A stretch of DNA of 64,000 nucleotides, taken from positions 1 through 64,000 of the forward strand of contig NZ_NFLE01000018.1 of NCBI RefSeq assembly GCF_002160755.1, written 5' to 3'. The position numbers and the translations under genes were made by a program. Under the pieces are notes generated by a model. It saw only the letters and a program-made list of their open reading frames with translations, was not told the DNA's origin and ran no database searches. Below are positions 41,875-50,572 of this stretch, piece by piece. The stretch is from Lachnoclostridium sp. An14 (GTDB lineage: Bacteria; Bacillota; Clostridia; Lachnospirales; Lachnospiraceae). Positions within the stretch are counted from its first letter, which is position 1. Every line of letters begins with the position of its first letter.

Positions 41875-42663
41875 ATGAACAGAAAAACTATGAGAAAACT
41901 CCCCATGATGTTAATGTGCGCGGCGGCCCTGGCGGCCACCAACCCGGCCATGCCGGCATACGCGAAAAAGAAGACCCAGGTTACCCGTTCCGCGACCTCA
42001 GATACGGAGAGAATGCGGGACGCTGCCTCCTCCGTGCAGAAGGCTTTCGACAAGAAAAGCCTGACGGATCTGGCAAAGCTGTGCGAGTACCCCGTCACCG
42101 TTTTCTACAACGATGGTCAGACCGTGGAGTACAAGAACCAGAACGAATTTAAAAAGCTGGGAGAGGACGTGATCTTTTCCGCGAAAATGCGGGAGTACAT
42201 CGGCGCCACCAATACGGCCAAGCTAAAGATTGAAAAGAACGGCCCCACGGTTATGGGCGACGAGTTCGGCCTCACCTTAAGAAAGAGGAACGGGAAGTGG
42301 AGAGTGAACTATTTCTACGTGGATTCCGCCTATTCCTCTGATCTTTCCGATCCGGCCAAGGTGGCGGAGACCATCCAGAAAACCCTTTATTACAAGGATC
42401 TGGAGACCCTGTCTCAGCTGTGCGACTACCCGCTGGACATCTTTTTCGAGGACGACTCCTATAAGGAGGTCAAATCAGCCGCGGAGCTGAAGAACCTGGG
42501 AGAGGACCGGGTGTGCACCGGCGGGCTGATCGACGCCGTGGATCAGGCGGATCCCTCCAATCTGCCCACCTTAGGAGAGAACGGCTTAAAAATCGGCGGC
42601 GCCAAAGGCGTGGATATGTATAAAATCGGAAACAGCTGGAAAATCCGCGCCATCTATCAGTAA
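41875..42663 (+). CDS. Secreted protein with a duplicated NTF2-like domain
   Basis: 262 residues. A signal peptide (RKLPMMLMCAAALAATNPAMPAYA) is followed by two related units of about 105 residues, each with a L(A/S)QLCxYPLxxFxxD-like core: LTDLAKLCEYPVTVFYNDG and LETLSQLCDYPLDIFFEDD, then F/A-KxLGED and a WR/WKI(N/R) end strand. The fold looks NTF2-like, but I do not recognise a named family. The second unit keeps the motif while its middle has changed. GAGAAGGAG precedes the ATG. It is divergent from the PadR gene and followed by a terminator, so it is a single-gene unit. Confidence 0.7.
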   Translation: MNRKTMRKLPMMLMCAAALAATNPAMPAYAKKKTQVTRSATSDTERMRDAASSVQKAFDKKSLTDLAKLCEYPVTVFYNDGQTVEYKNQNEFKKLGEDVIFSAKMREYIGATNTAKLKIEKNGPTVMGDEFGLTLRKRNGKWRVNYFYVDSAYSSDLSDPAKVAETIQKTLYYKDLETLSQLCDYPLDIFFEDDSYKEVKSAAELKNLGEDRVCTGGLIDAVDQADPSNLPTLGENGLKIGGAKGVDMYKIGNSWKIRAIYQ

Positions 42664-42681
42664 CATATAGAAACAAACGCG

Positions 42682-42730
42682 AAACAGCGCGCCCCCCAGA
42701 GAAACGTCTCTGCGCGGAGCGCGCTGTTTT
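42682..42730 (+). terminator. Terminator after the duplicated-domain protein
   Basis: AAACAGCGCGC (42682-42692) pairs with GCGCGCTGTTT (42719-42729), with an internal AGAGA/TCTCT hairpin, followed by TTTTG. Confidence 0.8.
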
Positions 42731-42743
42731 GTGTAGTAAGAAA

Positions 42744-42781
42744 CTGCGTCCCCTATGACGCAAAAGCCTCCGGCGGGAGGC
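42744..42781 (+). repeat. Modular intergenic repeat, module 1 copy
   Basis: CTGCGTCCCCTATGACGC followed by AAAAGCCTCCGGCGGGAGGC aligns along its length with 31559-31595. The rest of the gap to 42978 holds GC-rich hairpins (GCCGCGCTCCGGCGCGG) and a weak TATACT -10 at 42929 for the methyltransferase homologue. Confidence 0.6.
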
Positions 42782-42978
42782 GCACTCCGCGGGGAGAAAT
42801 ATAGCTGTTGGCGCAGCCGCGCTCCGGCGCGGGTGTACGCTACTGCGCGCACGGTTTTCCGTGCCCCAGGCCCTCCAATACCAGGTTCTTAAACACTTCT
42901 TTTGCTGGCAATTTTCTCCCTCCAATGGTATACTTTCCATAGATTTTGATTTCAGGATACCAGAACGGGGGAAAGCCT

Positions 42979-44733
42979 ATGAATTATACATCCTTCACAT
43001 TTGCAGATATATTTGCGGGAATCGGCGGGGCCAGGCTGGGCTTTGAACAGGCCGGCGGGTTTTGCGTGTTCAGCTGCGAGACGGAGCCGGAGGCCAGAGC
43101 CGTCTACGAAGACAATTTCGGGGAAATCCCGGCGGGGGACGCGCGGTGCCTGGACCTGGAGAACCTGCCGGATTTTGACGTCCTGGTGGCCGATTTTCCC
43201 CATTCCCTTTCCCAGGTGTGGGGAGAGGACGGGCTGTTTTCAGCGGTGGAGGCCATTTTGGAAAAGAAACGCCCGGCGGCCTTCCTGCTGGAAAACGGCA
43301 AGAACGTATTCAGTCACAGAGGCGGCCAGACCCTGGCGGAGATGAAAGGGCGGCTGGAGGCCCTGGGCTACACGGTGTACACAAAGGTGCTAAACGCCTG
43401 GGATTACGGCGTTCCCCAGAAACGGGAGCGGCTGGTGACGGTGGGCTTTTCCGAACCCATCCTGTTCGCCTTCCCGGAGGCGGTGCCGGAGCGGCAGCGG
43501 AAGGGTCTGGCGGACATTCTGGAGCCGGAGGGGACCATAAAGCGCAGCTACTACGTCAGCCCGGAGGTGCGGGAGCGGAAGATGGAAAAGATGCTGGAGC
43601 GGTTTAAACGGGAGCCGGAGCGCCCCTACGTCACCAACGAGAACGTCTCCGGCATGGTCACTCCCCACCGTTACGCCTGTTCCCTGCGGGCGGGGGCCAG
43701 CGCCAATTACCTTCTGGTGAACAACGAGCGGCGGATGACGGAGCGGGAGCTGTTCCGCCTCCAGGGCTTTCCCGACACCTACCGGATGCCGTCCTCCTTT
43801 GTGGAGGTGAAAAACCTGACGGGAAACAGCTCCGCCGTGCCCATGGTCCGGGCCGTGGCGGAGCGGATGATGGCGGCGGTGGAGCTGTACCACGGCGGAA
43901 CCGTGGGCCTGGAGCGGGGACGGGCAAAGGCGGCCCTGGACCGTTTCTTAAGGCGAAAAGGCCAGGAGGCCTGGCGGGTGATCCAGGCGGCGGAGATCCT
44001 CCACGAGAAACGCCTTCACCCGGAGCTTTCCCTGGAGCGTCTGGAAACCTACAAAAAAGAGAGCAGGCAGTGGCGGGACGCCATGGCAAAGCGGATTTTG
44101 GGGGAGGGCTACCAGCCTCCCGCCGCCGGCCAGGACAGCCTGTTTTACAAAACGGCCCTCCCGCCGGAGATTTTGCGGGTGCTGGGGGAGGAGAACTGCC
44201 GCACCGGCGGGGCGGTGGAGGCCTATATCTACCGCCGTTTGTTCCGGAAAGACCGGTGGCTGGAGGAGTTTTTGTTCCCGTGGCTGTCCAGGGAGGAGAC
44301 GGCAGATCCCGCCGCCCTTCTTGCCGGGCTGGGAGAGCCGGGGATGGAGGATGAGGCGCGGGCCCTGCGGGAGTGTATGGTGCAGGCCCTGTGGTTTACC
44401 CTGGAGGAGGTTCTGGCGGGAAAAGACGGCCAGCGCAGCCTGGAGCCAGAAGGCGGGGAGGAATCCCGCAGAGAGGCGGAAACGGAATCTCTGCGCCGGG
44501 CCGTCGCCCTGCTGACGGGAGCCCCTCAGGGAGATGAGGGCTTTTTCACCGCCGGAGTCCTGACCCAGTGGTATGAGCGGATGATTTCCGGGCCCTGCCG
44601 GGAGACCATGGCAGGCCCGGCCTTACGACAGCTGCGGCTGGCCCTTAAAGAGCGGTTTGGAGCCAGAAGAAAGCCCTGGGAGGCTCTGGCCGGCCGCGGG
44701 TACGAAACTTTGCGGGACGGTTTCTGGAAGTAA
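42979..44733 (+). CDS. Cytosine-C5 DNA methyltransferase homologue lacking the catalytic Cys
   Basis: 584 residues from MNYTSFTFADIFAG; a GGGGGAAAG site precedes it. Residues 1-305 follow the C5 methyltransferase order. Motif I is DIFAGIGGARLGF (10-22). Motif IV reads DVLVADFPHSLS (67-78), where GFPCQ is expected, so residue 75 is His and not the nucleophilic Cys. Motif VI is LLENGK (103-108), motif VIII is PQKRERL (146-152), then come RELFRLQGFPDTY and motif X GNSSAVPM (282-289). The target-recognition region is short. Residues 310-584 form an extra helical domain I do not recognise. The SAM-binding and fold motifs are kept, so it is probably a folded pseudo-enzyme or a non-canonical one. 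No restriction enzyme gene adjoins it. The next gene is a FliB-like methylase. Confidence 0.8.
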   Translation: MNYTSFTFADIFAGIGGARLGFEQAGGFCVFSCETEPEARAVYEDNFGEIPAGDARCLDLENLPDFDVLVADFPHSLSQVWGEDGLFSAVEAILEKKRPAAFLLENGKNVFSHRGGQTLAEMKGRLEALGYTVYTKVLNAWDYGVPQKRERLVTVGFSEPILFAFPEAVPERQRKGLADILEPEGTIKRSYYVSPEVRERKMEKMLERFKREPERPYVTNENVSGMVTPHRYACSLRAGASANYLLVNNERRMTERELFRLQGFPDTYRMPSSFVEVKNLTGNSSAVPMVRAVAERMMAAVELYHGGTVGLERGRAKAALDRFLRRKGQEAWRVIQAAEILHEKRLHPELSLERLETYKKESRQWRDAMAKRILGEGYQPPAAGQDSLFYKTALPPEILRVLGEENCRTGGAVEAYIYRRLFRKDRWLEEFLFPWLSREETADPAALLAGLGEPGMEDEARALRECMVQALWFTLEEVLAGKDGQRSLEPEGGEESRREAETESLRRAVALLTGAPQGDEGFFTAGVLTQWYERMISGPCRETMAGPALRQLRLALKERFGARRKPWEALAGRGYETLRDGFWK

Positions 44734-44772
44734 GCCGTCCCAGAGAGCCCCACACGAAAGGAGGAGGCGCCC

Positions 44773-45927
44773 ATGCGCCTGATTTATCCATCTTACTACC
44801 ACAGCTTTTCCTGCCAGGCATCCCAGTGTCCCGATACCTGCTGCAAGGGGTGGAGGATTTCCATTGACGGGGACACCCTAAAACGGTATGAGGCGGAAAA
44901 GGGGCCGGAGGGAGAGTGGCTGCGGGAGGGCGTGGATCACCGCTCCAGGGCCTACCGCCAGAAAAACGGCCGCTGCGTCTTTCTGGACCGCCGGCGGCTG
45001 TGCGGCCTGTTTCTAAGGCTGGGAGAGGCGATGATGTGCCGCACCTGCCGCGTCTATCCGCGGCATAAAGAGCCTTATGGAGACCGGCTGGAGATCAGCC
45101 TGTCCTTATCCTGCCCGGCGGCAGCACAGCTGATTTTAAACTGGGCGGAGCCGGTGGAGTACCGGGAGCGGATCCGTCCGGACCGGGAGGGAGAGCCGGA
45201 CCAGACAGCGGACCGGGAGCTCCTGGAAGTCCTGCTGCGGGTTCGGGAGGCCATGTGGGCCGTTTTGCGGGGAGAGGGGGAGAGCGCTTACCAGGCGGCA
45301 GCGGTTTTAGCCCTGGCCCACGACGGGGAGAGGCGGCTGGCCGCGAGAGACTGCTCTGGCCTGGAGCGGGTGTGCCGGTTTTACGAAAGCCCGGCGGCCG
45401 TATCCAGCCTGGAAAAAGAGCTGGCCTCTTACAGGGAAATGGGCTTTCAGCGGCGGCAGCTGGAGCGGGCTTTTTTACGGGAGCTGGACCGGCTGGAGAT
45501 GGTGTCAGAGGGCTGGGAGGAGCTTTTATTTGCCGCCCGCCGCTGCCAGCTGGGAGGACGCCCTGGAGAGCGGTATGAACGGTCTCGCGGGCAGAGAGGC
45601 CCGGGAGAGGAGCGGGGAGGCCGGGATCGCCAGGAGCGCAATCTTCTGGAGTATTTCCTCTATCTCTTTTACGCCGGCGGCGTCTACGAGGGCGGGGGAT
45701 ACGGAAAGGCCAAGCTGGCGGCATTCAGCCTGTGCGCCGTCCGCATTCTGGCAGAGAGCTGGCGGGCGGTGTACGGCGGCAGCCGGGAGCGGGCCTTTGT
45801 CCGGGCCGCCTATCTGTATTCCCGCCAGCTGGAGCACTCCGACCGGAACCTGGGACGCCTGGAGCGGTTTGTGGAGCGGGATCCCTCCTGCGCCCTGACC
45901 GGGCTTTTGGCCTGCCTTTTGGGATGA
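44773..45927 (+). CDS. fliB: FliB-family lysine-N-methylase-like protein
   Basis: 384 residues. The N-terminal half has the Cys-rich pattern of FliB (YYHSFSCQASQCPDTCCKGW, CVFLDRRRLCGLF, MMCRTCRVYPR, LSLSCPAAA), thought to bind a metal or Fe-S cluster. FliB methylates lysines of flagellin in Salmonella; homologues occur widely in clostridia, some of them without flagella. No flagellar gene is in this window, so another substrate, for example a pilin, is possible. AAAGGAGGAGG precedes the ATG. It follows the methyltransferase homologue by 39 bases. Confidence 0.75.
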   Translation: MRLIYPSYYHSFSCQASQCPDTCCKGWRISIDGDTLKRYEAEKGPEGEWLREGVDHRSRAYRQKNGRCVFLDRRRLCGLFLRLGEAMMCRTCRVYPRHKEPYGDRLEISLSLSCPAAAQLILNWAEPVEYRERIRPDREGEPDQTADRELLEVLLRVREAMWAVLRGEGESAYQAAAVLALAHDGERRLAARDCSGLERVCRFYESPAAVSSLEKELASYREMGFQRRQLERAFLRELDRLEMVSEGWEELLFAARRCQLGGRPGERYERSRGQRGPGEERGGRDRQERNLLEYFLYLFYAGGVYEGGGYGKAKLAAFSLCAVRILAESWRAVYGGSRERAFVRAAYLYSRQLEHSDRNLGRLERFVERDPSCALTGLLACLLG

Positions 45928-45973
45928 GAGGCGGCTGGCAGCGGCGGAGGCGGCAGAACCGGTGAAATCCCCA

Positions 45974-46002
45974 TTGTTTTTTCCGTGCCTTCGTTATATA
46001 AT
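45974..46002 (+). promoter_or_regulatory. Promoter of gltX
   Basis: TTGTTT (45974-45979), 17 bases, TATAAT (45997-46002). Confidence 0.65.
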
Positions 46003-46046
46003 AACGGTTAGTGTAAAAACTGATACCATATTAGGAGTGAAAAGTG

Positions 46047-47513
46047 ATGAATAAAATCAGAACAAGATACGCCCCCAGCCCCACCGGCCGGATGCACGTC
46101 GGAAACTTGAGAACGGCGCTCTACGCCTACCTGATCGCCAAACATGAGGGAGGGGATTTCCTCCTGCGCATCGAGGACACGGATCAGGAACGGTACGTGG
46201 AGGGGGCGGTGGAGATCATATACCGCACCCTGGCGGAGACAGGACTGATCCACGACGAAGGCCCGGACAAGGACGGCGGCGTAGGCCCCTACGTCCAGAG
46301 CGAGCGCCAGGCCGCCGGTATTTACTTAGAGTACGCCAAAAAGCTCATTGAGAAAGGCGAAGCCTACTACTGTTTCTGCACCCAGGAGCGCTTGGACAGC
46401 CTGAAACAGACGGTAAACGGCGAGGAGATTATGACCTACGACAAGCACTGCCTGCACCTGTCCAAGGAGGAGGTAGAGGCGAATTTAAAGGCGGGAATCC
46501 CCTACGTCATCCGCCAGAACAACCCCACAGAGGGAACCACCACCTTCCACGATGAGATCTACGGCGACATCACCGTGGACAACTCCGAGCTGGACGATAT
46601 GATCCTGATCAAATCCGACGGCTACCCCACCTACAACTTTGCCAACGTGGTGGACGACCATCTCATGGGCATCACCCATGTGGTGCGTGGAAATGAGTAT
46701 CTGTCCTCCTCCCCGAAGTACAACCGTCTCTACGACGCCTTCGGCTGGGAGGTTCCGGTATACGTGCACTGCCCCCTGATCACCAACGAGGAGCACAAGA
46801 AACTCTCCAAGAGAAGCGGACACTCCTCCTATGAGGATCTGATCGAGCAGGGCTTTATCTCCGAGGCCGTGGTGAACTACGTGGCCCTTTTAGGCTGGTC
46901 CCCGGAGAACAACCAGGAGATCTTCTCCTTGGAGGAGATGGTGAAAGAATTTGACTACCGCCGCATGAGCAAGTCCCCGGCGGTGTTCGACATGACCAAG
47001 TTAAAATGGATGAACGGCGAGTACATGAAGGCCATGGACTTTGACAAGTTCTACGAGCGGGCGGAGAGCTACATCCGTGAGGTCATCAAAAAGGATCTGG
47101 ATCTGAAAAAGATCGCGGCCATGGTAAAGACCAGGATTGAGGTATTCCCCGACATCGCCGGCCACATTGATTTCTTTGAGGAGCTGCCGGAGTACGACGT
47201 GGCCATGTACACCCACAAGAAGATGAAGACCAACTCCGAGAAATCCCTGGCCGTTTTAAAGGAAACGCTGCCGATTCTGGAGGCCCAGGAGGATTTCACC
47301 AACGATGCCCTCTATGCCGCCCTCTCCGCCTACGTGGAGGAAAAAGGCTATAAGACCGGCTTTGTGATGTGGCCCCTGCGTACCGCCGTTTCTGGCAAGC
47401 AGATGACCCCTGCCGGTGCCACGGAGATCATGGAGGTGTTGGGCAAGGAGGAGAGCCTGGCCCGCATCCGCAAGGGAATCGCCCTTTTAGAGGCGTCCCT
47501 GGCCCAGGCGTAA
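46047..47513 (+). CDS. gltX: Glutamyl-tRNA synthetase
   Basis: A 488-residue class I aminoacyl-tRNA synthetase. The HIGH motif appears as [18 protein letters not shown] (about residues 8-25). The KMSKS motif is KKLSKRSG (about residue 252). [10 protein letters not shown] marks the Glu/Gln group. The length suits bacterial GltX. The ATG at 46047 is chosen over the GTG at 46044 because AGGAG at 46033 is better spaced. The enzyme charges tRNA-Glu, and tRNA-Gln as well if the cell uses the amidotransferase route. A terminator follows. Confidence 0.95.
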   Translation: MNKIRTRYAPSPTGRMHVGNLRTALYAYLIAKHEGGDFLLRIEDTDQERYVEGAVEIIYRTLAETGLIHDEGPDKDGGVGPYVQSERQAAGIYLEYAKKLIEKGEAYYCFCTQERLDSLKQTVNGEEIMTYDKHCLHLSKEEVEANLKAGIPYVIRQNNPTEGTTTFHDEIYGDITVDNSELDDMILIKSDGYPTYNFANVVDDHLMGITHVVRGNEYLSSSPKYNRLYDAFGWEVPVYVHCPLITNEEHKKLSKRSGHSSYEDLIEQGFISEAVVNYVALLGWSPENNQEIFSLEEMVKEFDYRRMSKSPAVFDMTKLKWMNGEYMKAMDFDKFYERAESYIREVIKKDLDLKKIAAMVKTRIEVFPDIAGHIDFFEELPEYDVAMYTHKKMKTNSEKSLAVLKETLPILEAQEDFTNDALYAALSAYVEEKGYKTGFVMWPLRTAVSGKQMTPAGATEIMEVLGKEESLARIRKGIALLEASLAQA

Positions 47514-47540
47514 ACGGGATCATACCCATTGGGAAACGCA

Positions 47541-47580
47541 AGGAGCTGCCCCAGGATAAGCTGAGGCAGCTCCTTTCTTC
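47541..47580 (+). terminator. Terminator after gltX
   Basis: AGGAGCTGCC (47541-47550) pairs with GGCAGCTCCT (47565-47574), followed by TTCTTCCCTTTT. Confidence 0.8.
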
Positions 47581-47609
47581 CCTTTTATGGGAAAAGAATC
47601 GGAGGAACT

Positions 47610-49457
47610 ATGGCATTTAACGAAACGCAGCAGGCGGCCATCCGCCACCGGGAGGGGCCGATTTTGGTGCTGGCCGGCCCCGGCTCCGGAAAGACCACAG
47701 TGCTCACGGAGCGGGTGCGGGCCCTCATTGAGGACGGACAGGTGGCCCCTGGAAATATCCTGGTGATCACCTTCACCAGAGCGGCGGCCAGAGAGATGCA
47801 GGCCAGGTTTGAGCGCCTTATGGGCGGGAGGAAGGTGCCCGTGACCTTCGGCACCTTTCACAGCGTGTTTTTCCGCATTTTAAAGCTGGCTTACGGCTAC
47901 GAGGCGAAAGACATCGTGCGGGAGGAGCAGCGGACCCAGTTTATGAAGGAAATGACGGCGGAGGAGGAGATTGAGACGGAGGACGAGGCGGATTTCATCT
48001 CGTCGGTGCTGGGGGAGATCAGCGCCGTCAAGGGGGAAATGTTAGACCTCTCCTGCTACTACTCTAAAAACTGCCCGGAGGAGATCTTTAAACGGCTGTA
48101 CCACGGCTACGAGGAGCGGCTGCGGGCCGCCCGCCTCATCGACTTCGACGATATGCTGGTCATGTGCTACGAGCTGTTCTCCCAGAGGGCCGACATTTTG
48201 TCCGCCTGGCAGCGGAAATACACCTACATCCTCATCGACGAATTTCAGGACATCAACCGGATTCAGTACGAGATCGTCCGCATGATGGCCCTTCCGGAAA
48301 ACAACCTGTTTATCGTGGGGGACGACGACCAGTCCATCTACCGGTTCCGGGGAGCGAAACCGGAGATCATGCTGGGGTTTGAAAAGGACTATCCGGGAGC
48401 GGCCAAAACCCTCCTGGATGTCAACTACCGGTCCACGAAGACTATTGTGGAGGCGGCCGGCCGGCTGATCGCCCACAACCGCACCCGGTTTCCAAAAGAC
48501 ATCCGGGCGGAGAAGGGCCTGGGGGCGCCGGTGCGCACCTGCTTTTACCCCGACGCGGGGGATGAGGCTCTGGCGGTGGTGAAGGAGATTCTGGCCTACC
48601 GGGATGCGGGGTATTCCCTGTCGGATATGGCCGTCATCTACCGCACCAGCTTAGAGCCCAGGCTTTTGGTGGAGCGGCTCATGGAGTACAACGTGCCCTT
48701 TAAAACCAGGGACAGCCTGCCAAACATTTACGAGCACTGGATTTCCAGAAATATCCTGGCCTACATAAAGGCCGCCCTGGGAAATTTAGAGAGGGGAAAC
48801 GTGCTGGAATTCATCAACCGCCCCAAGCGCTACATCAGCCGGGACGCCCTGGAGACGGCGGTGGTCTCTTGGGAGCAGGTAAAGTCCTTCTACCAGGACA
48901 AGGACTGGATGGTGGAGCGGATCGAGCGGCTGGAGTTTGATCTGGCGGCCATTTCCCGGATGAAACCGGCGGCGGCCGTAAACTACATCCGCAAGGCCGC
49001 CGGCTACAACGACTATCTGAAGGAGTACGCCCAGTTCCGGCGTATGAAGGAGGAGGAGCTTTTGGAGGTGGCGGACCAGCTCCAGGAGAGCGCCGCCGGA
49101 TTTCAGAGCTTTGAGGACTGGTTTTCCCACATGGAGGAGTACGGAAAAGAGCTGGAGGCCCAGGCCAGGAACCAGACGGAGCCTCTGGGGGATCAGGATG
49201 GGGTGGCCCTTATGACCATGCACGGCTCCAAGGGCCTGGAATATTCCATTGTCTACATCATCGACGCCAACGAGGGGGTGACGCCCCACAGAAAGGCGGT
49301 GCTGGAGGCAGATCTGGAGGAGGAACGGCGGATGTTCTACGTGGCCATGACCAGGGCCAAGGAGAGGCTCTGCATCTGCGCCGCCAAGGAGCGGTACGGG
49401 AAAAAGCTGGAGCCGTCCCGGTTTATCCGGGAGTATTACGGAAAGGAGGAGCCATGA
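47610..49457 (+). CDS. UvrD/PcrA-type ATP-dependent DNA helicase
   Basis: A 615-residue superfamily 1A helicase. Visible motifs are Q-motif NETQQAAI, Walker A AGPGSGKTT (about residues 23-31), motif Ia ITFTRAAAREM, Walker B LIDEFQDIN, motif III GDDDQSIYRFRGA, motif IV LDVNYRST, motif V MTMHGSKGLEY and motif VI VAMTRAKERL. It is shorter than PcrA (about 730 residues), with reduced 1B/2B inserts. Such enzymes unwind 3'-tailed DNA in repair. It overlaps cobO by four bases. Confidence 0.9.
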   Translation: MAFNETQQAAIRHREGPILVLAGPGSGKTTVLTERVRALIEDGQVAPGNILVITFTRAAAREMQARFERLMGGRKVPVTFGTFHSVFFRILKLAYGYEAKDIVREEQRTQFMKEMTAEEEIETEDEADFISSVLGEISAVKGEMLDLSCYYSKNCPEEIFKRLYHGYEERLRAARLIDFDDMLVMCYELFSQRADILSAWQRKYTYILIDEFQDINRIQYEIVRMMALPENNLFIVGDDDQSIYRFRGAKPEIMLGFEKDYPGAAKTLLDVNYRSTKTIVEAAGRLIAHNRTRFPKDIRAEKGLGAPVRTCFYPDAGDEALAVVKEILAYRDAGYSLSDMAVIYRTSLEPRLLVERLMEYNVPFKTRDSLPNIYEHWISRNILAYIKAALGNLERGNVLEFINRPKRYISRDALETAVVSWEQVKSFYQDKDWMVERIERLEFDLAAISRMKPAAAVNYIRKAAGYNDYLKEYAQFRRMKEEELLEVADQLQESAAGFQSFEDWFSHMEEYGKELEAQARNQTEPLGDQDGVALMTMHGSKGLEYSIVYIIDANEGVTPHRKAVLEADLEEERRMFYVAMTRAKERLCICAAKERYGKKLEPSRFIREYYGKEEP

Positions 49458-49978
49458 AGGAGAAAGGGCTGATACACATTTACTGCGGGGACGGGAAGGG
49501 AAAGACCACGGCGGCGGTGGGCCTGGCGGTGCGGGCCGCCGGCCGTGGGCTGCGGGTGCTCATTTCCCGGTTTTTAAAGACGGAGGACTCCGGGGAGGTG
49601 GAGGTGCTGCGGGCCATCCCCGGCATCACCGTGCTGCCCTGCGAGCGCACCTTCGGATTCCTGTTCCGCATGAGTCCGGAGCAGAAACGGGAGGCCGCCC
49701 AGTATTTTCAGGGACAGTTTGAAAAGACGGCCGCCATGGCCCCGGACTACGACCTGCTGATCCTGGACGAGATCATGGCCTCCGTAAACGGCGGCGTGGT
49801 GAAGGAGGAGAGCGTCCTTCAGTTTCTGGAGGAAAAGCCGGAGGGGCTGGAGGTGGTTCTCACCGGCAGAGACCCGTCGGAGGAGCTGATGGCAAAGGCG
49901 GACTATATTTCCAGGATCCAGGCGGTGCGCCACCCCTACGAGCAGGGGGTGACCGCCAGAGAGGGAATCGAATACTGA
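49454..49978 (+). CDS. cobO: Cob(I)yrinic acid a,c-diamide adenosyltransferase
   Basis: A 174-residue CobA/BtuR/CobO-type enzyme that adds the adenosyl group to corrinoids. Features are the P-loop YCGDGKGKTTAAVG (residues 10-23), LRVLISRFLK, the acidic LLILDEIMASVN and VLTGRDPSEELMAKAD. The length is normal for the family. Its ATG overlaps the helicase stop (ATGA). No other cobalamin gene is in the window, so it may serve salvage or assimilation. Confidence 0.92.
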   Translation: MKEKGLIHIYCGDGKGKTTAAVGLAVRAAGRGLRVLISRFLKTEDSGEVEVLRAIPGITVLPCERTFGFLFRMSPEQKREAAQYFQGQFEKTAAMAPDYDLLILDEIMASVNGGVVKEESVLQFLEEKPEGLEVVLTGRDPSEELMAKADYISRIQAVRHPYEQGVTAREGIEY

Positions 49979-50023
49979 AACCGGGGACCGTTTCCCGGCA
50001 TTTTCCCCCGGCGCAGAAAACAG

Positions 50024-50052
50024 TTGCAATTTCCCCCGCAGTCTGATACAGT
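50024..50052 (+). promoter_or_regulatory. Promoter of the DUF1292 gene
   Basis: TTGCAA (50024-50029), 17 bases, TACAGT (50047-50052). Confidence 0.55.
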
Positions 50053-50100
50053 GGAGACAAACAGGGAGGGAGACCTCCCGGCAAAAGAGAGGTTTAAATT

Positions 50101-50427
50101 ATGAGCGATAAGAAGAATACCATGGAAGAACCGGCAGAGGAGATGACCGTCACCCTGACCCTGGACGATGGCTCCGAGCTGGAGTGCGTTGTGCTGACGA
50201 TCTTTGAGGCGGGGGGGAGAGACTACATTGCCCTGCTGCCTTTAGAGGGAGAAGACGCGGAGGAAGGAGAGGTATACTTATACCGCTACACAGAGATCGA
50301 CGGCAATCCCGACCTGCAGAACATCGAGGACGACGAGGAGTACGAGATCGTGGCAGACGCCTTCGACGAGCTGCTGGACGAGCAGGAGTACGACGAGCTC
50401 ATCGGAGAGGATGAGCTGGAGGACTGA
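50101..50427 (+). CDS. DUF1292 domain protein
   Basis: A 108-residue, strongly acidic cytosolic protein. It matches the DUF1292 pattern: VTLTLDDGSELECVVLTIFEAGGRDYIALLPL, YLYRYTEIDGNPDLQNIEDDEEYEIVADAFDELL. The function of the family is unknown; in Firmicutes it is often encoded near conserved housekeeping genes. It has its own promoter and a strong terminator and so forms a single-gene unit. Confidence 0.88.
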   Translation: MSDKKNTMEEPAEEMTVTLTLDDGSELECVVLTIFEAGGRDYIALLPLEGEDAEEGEVYLYRYTEIDGNPDLQNIEDDEEYEIVADAFDELLDEQEYDELIGEDELED

Positions 50428-50472
50428 CGTCCCTGGACGGACAGACCGGTTACAGAAAAACAGGTATCAAAT

Positions 50473-50511
50473 AAAAAAGGAGGCATCCGGCGCGGTGATG
50501 CCTCCTTTTTT
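50473..50511. terminator. Strong bidirectional terminator
   Basis: A 15-base perfect stem (50473-50487 with 50497-50511) with a nine-base loop, flanked by A- and T-runs. It ends the DUF1292 gene and can also serve the convergent AraC-type gene. Confidence 0.92.
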
Positions 50512-50512
50512 A

Positions 50513-50562
50513 TGGCCCAGAAAACAGCGTTTCCTGGGTCATAAAAGCCTCCGGAAGGATGC
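50513..50562 (+). repeat. Modular intergenic repeat, module 1 copy
   Basis: TGGCCCAG (50513-50520) and CTGGGTCA (50534-50541) form a stem around AAAACAGCGTTTC, followed by TAAAAGCCTCCGGAAGGATGC. In the 31549 copy the same arms read TCATAGG/CCTATGA, so both arms changed together. Confidence 0.6.
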
Positions 50563-50572
50563 GCGCACGTTT

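Noticed and set aside
43150-43260. A frameshift or sequencing error as the cause of the missing methyltransferase Cys
   Set aside because: The frame is the same on both sides of the motif, and DVLVADFP...S aligns without gaps, so the change looks like substitution. A point sequencing error cannot be fully excluded.
3141-49457. Pairing of the OLD-like gene with the UvrD-type helicase as a Gabija system
   Set aside because: The two genes are 43 kb apart, and the helicase is operonic with cobO.
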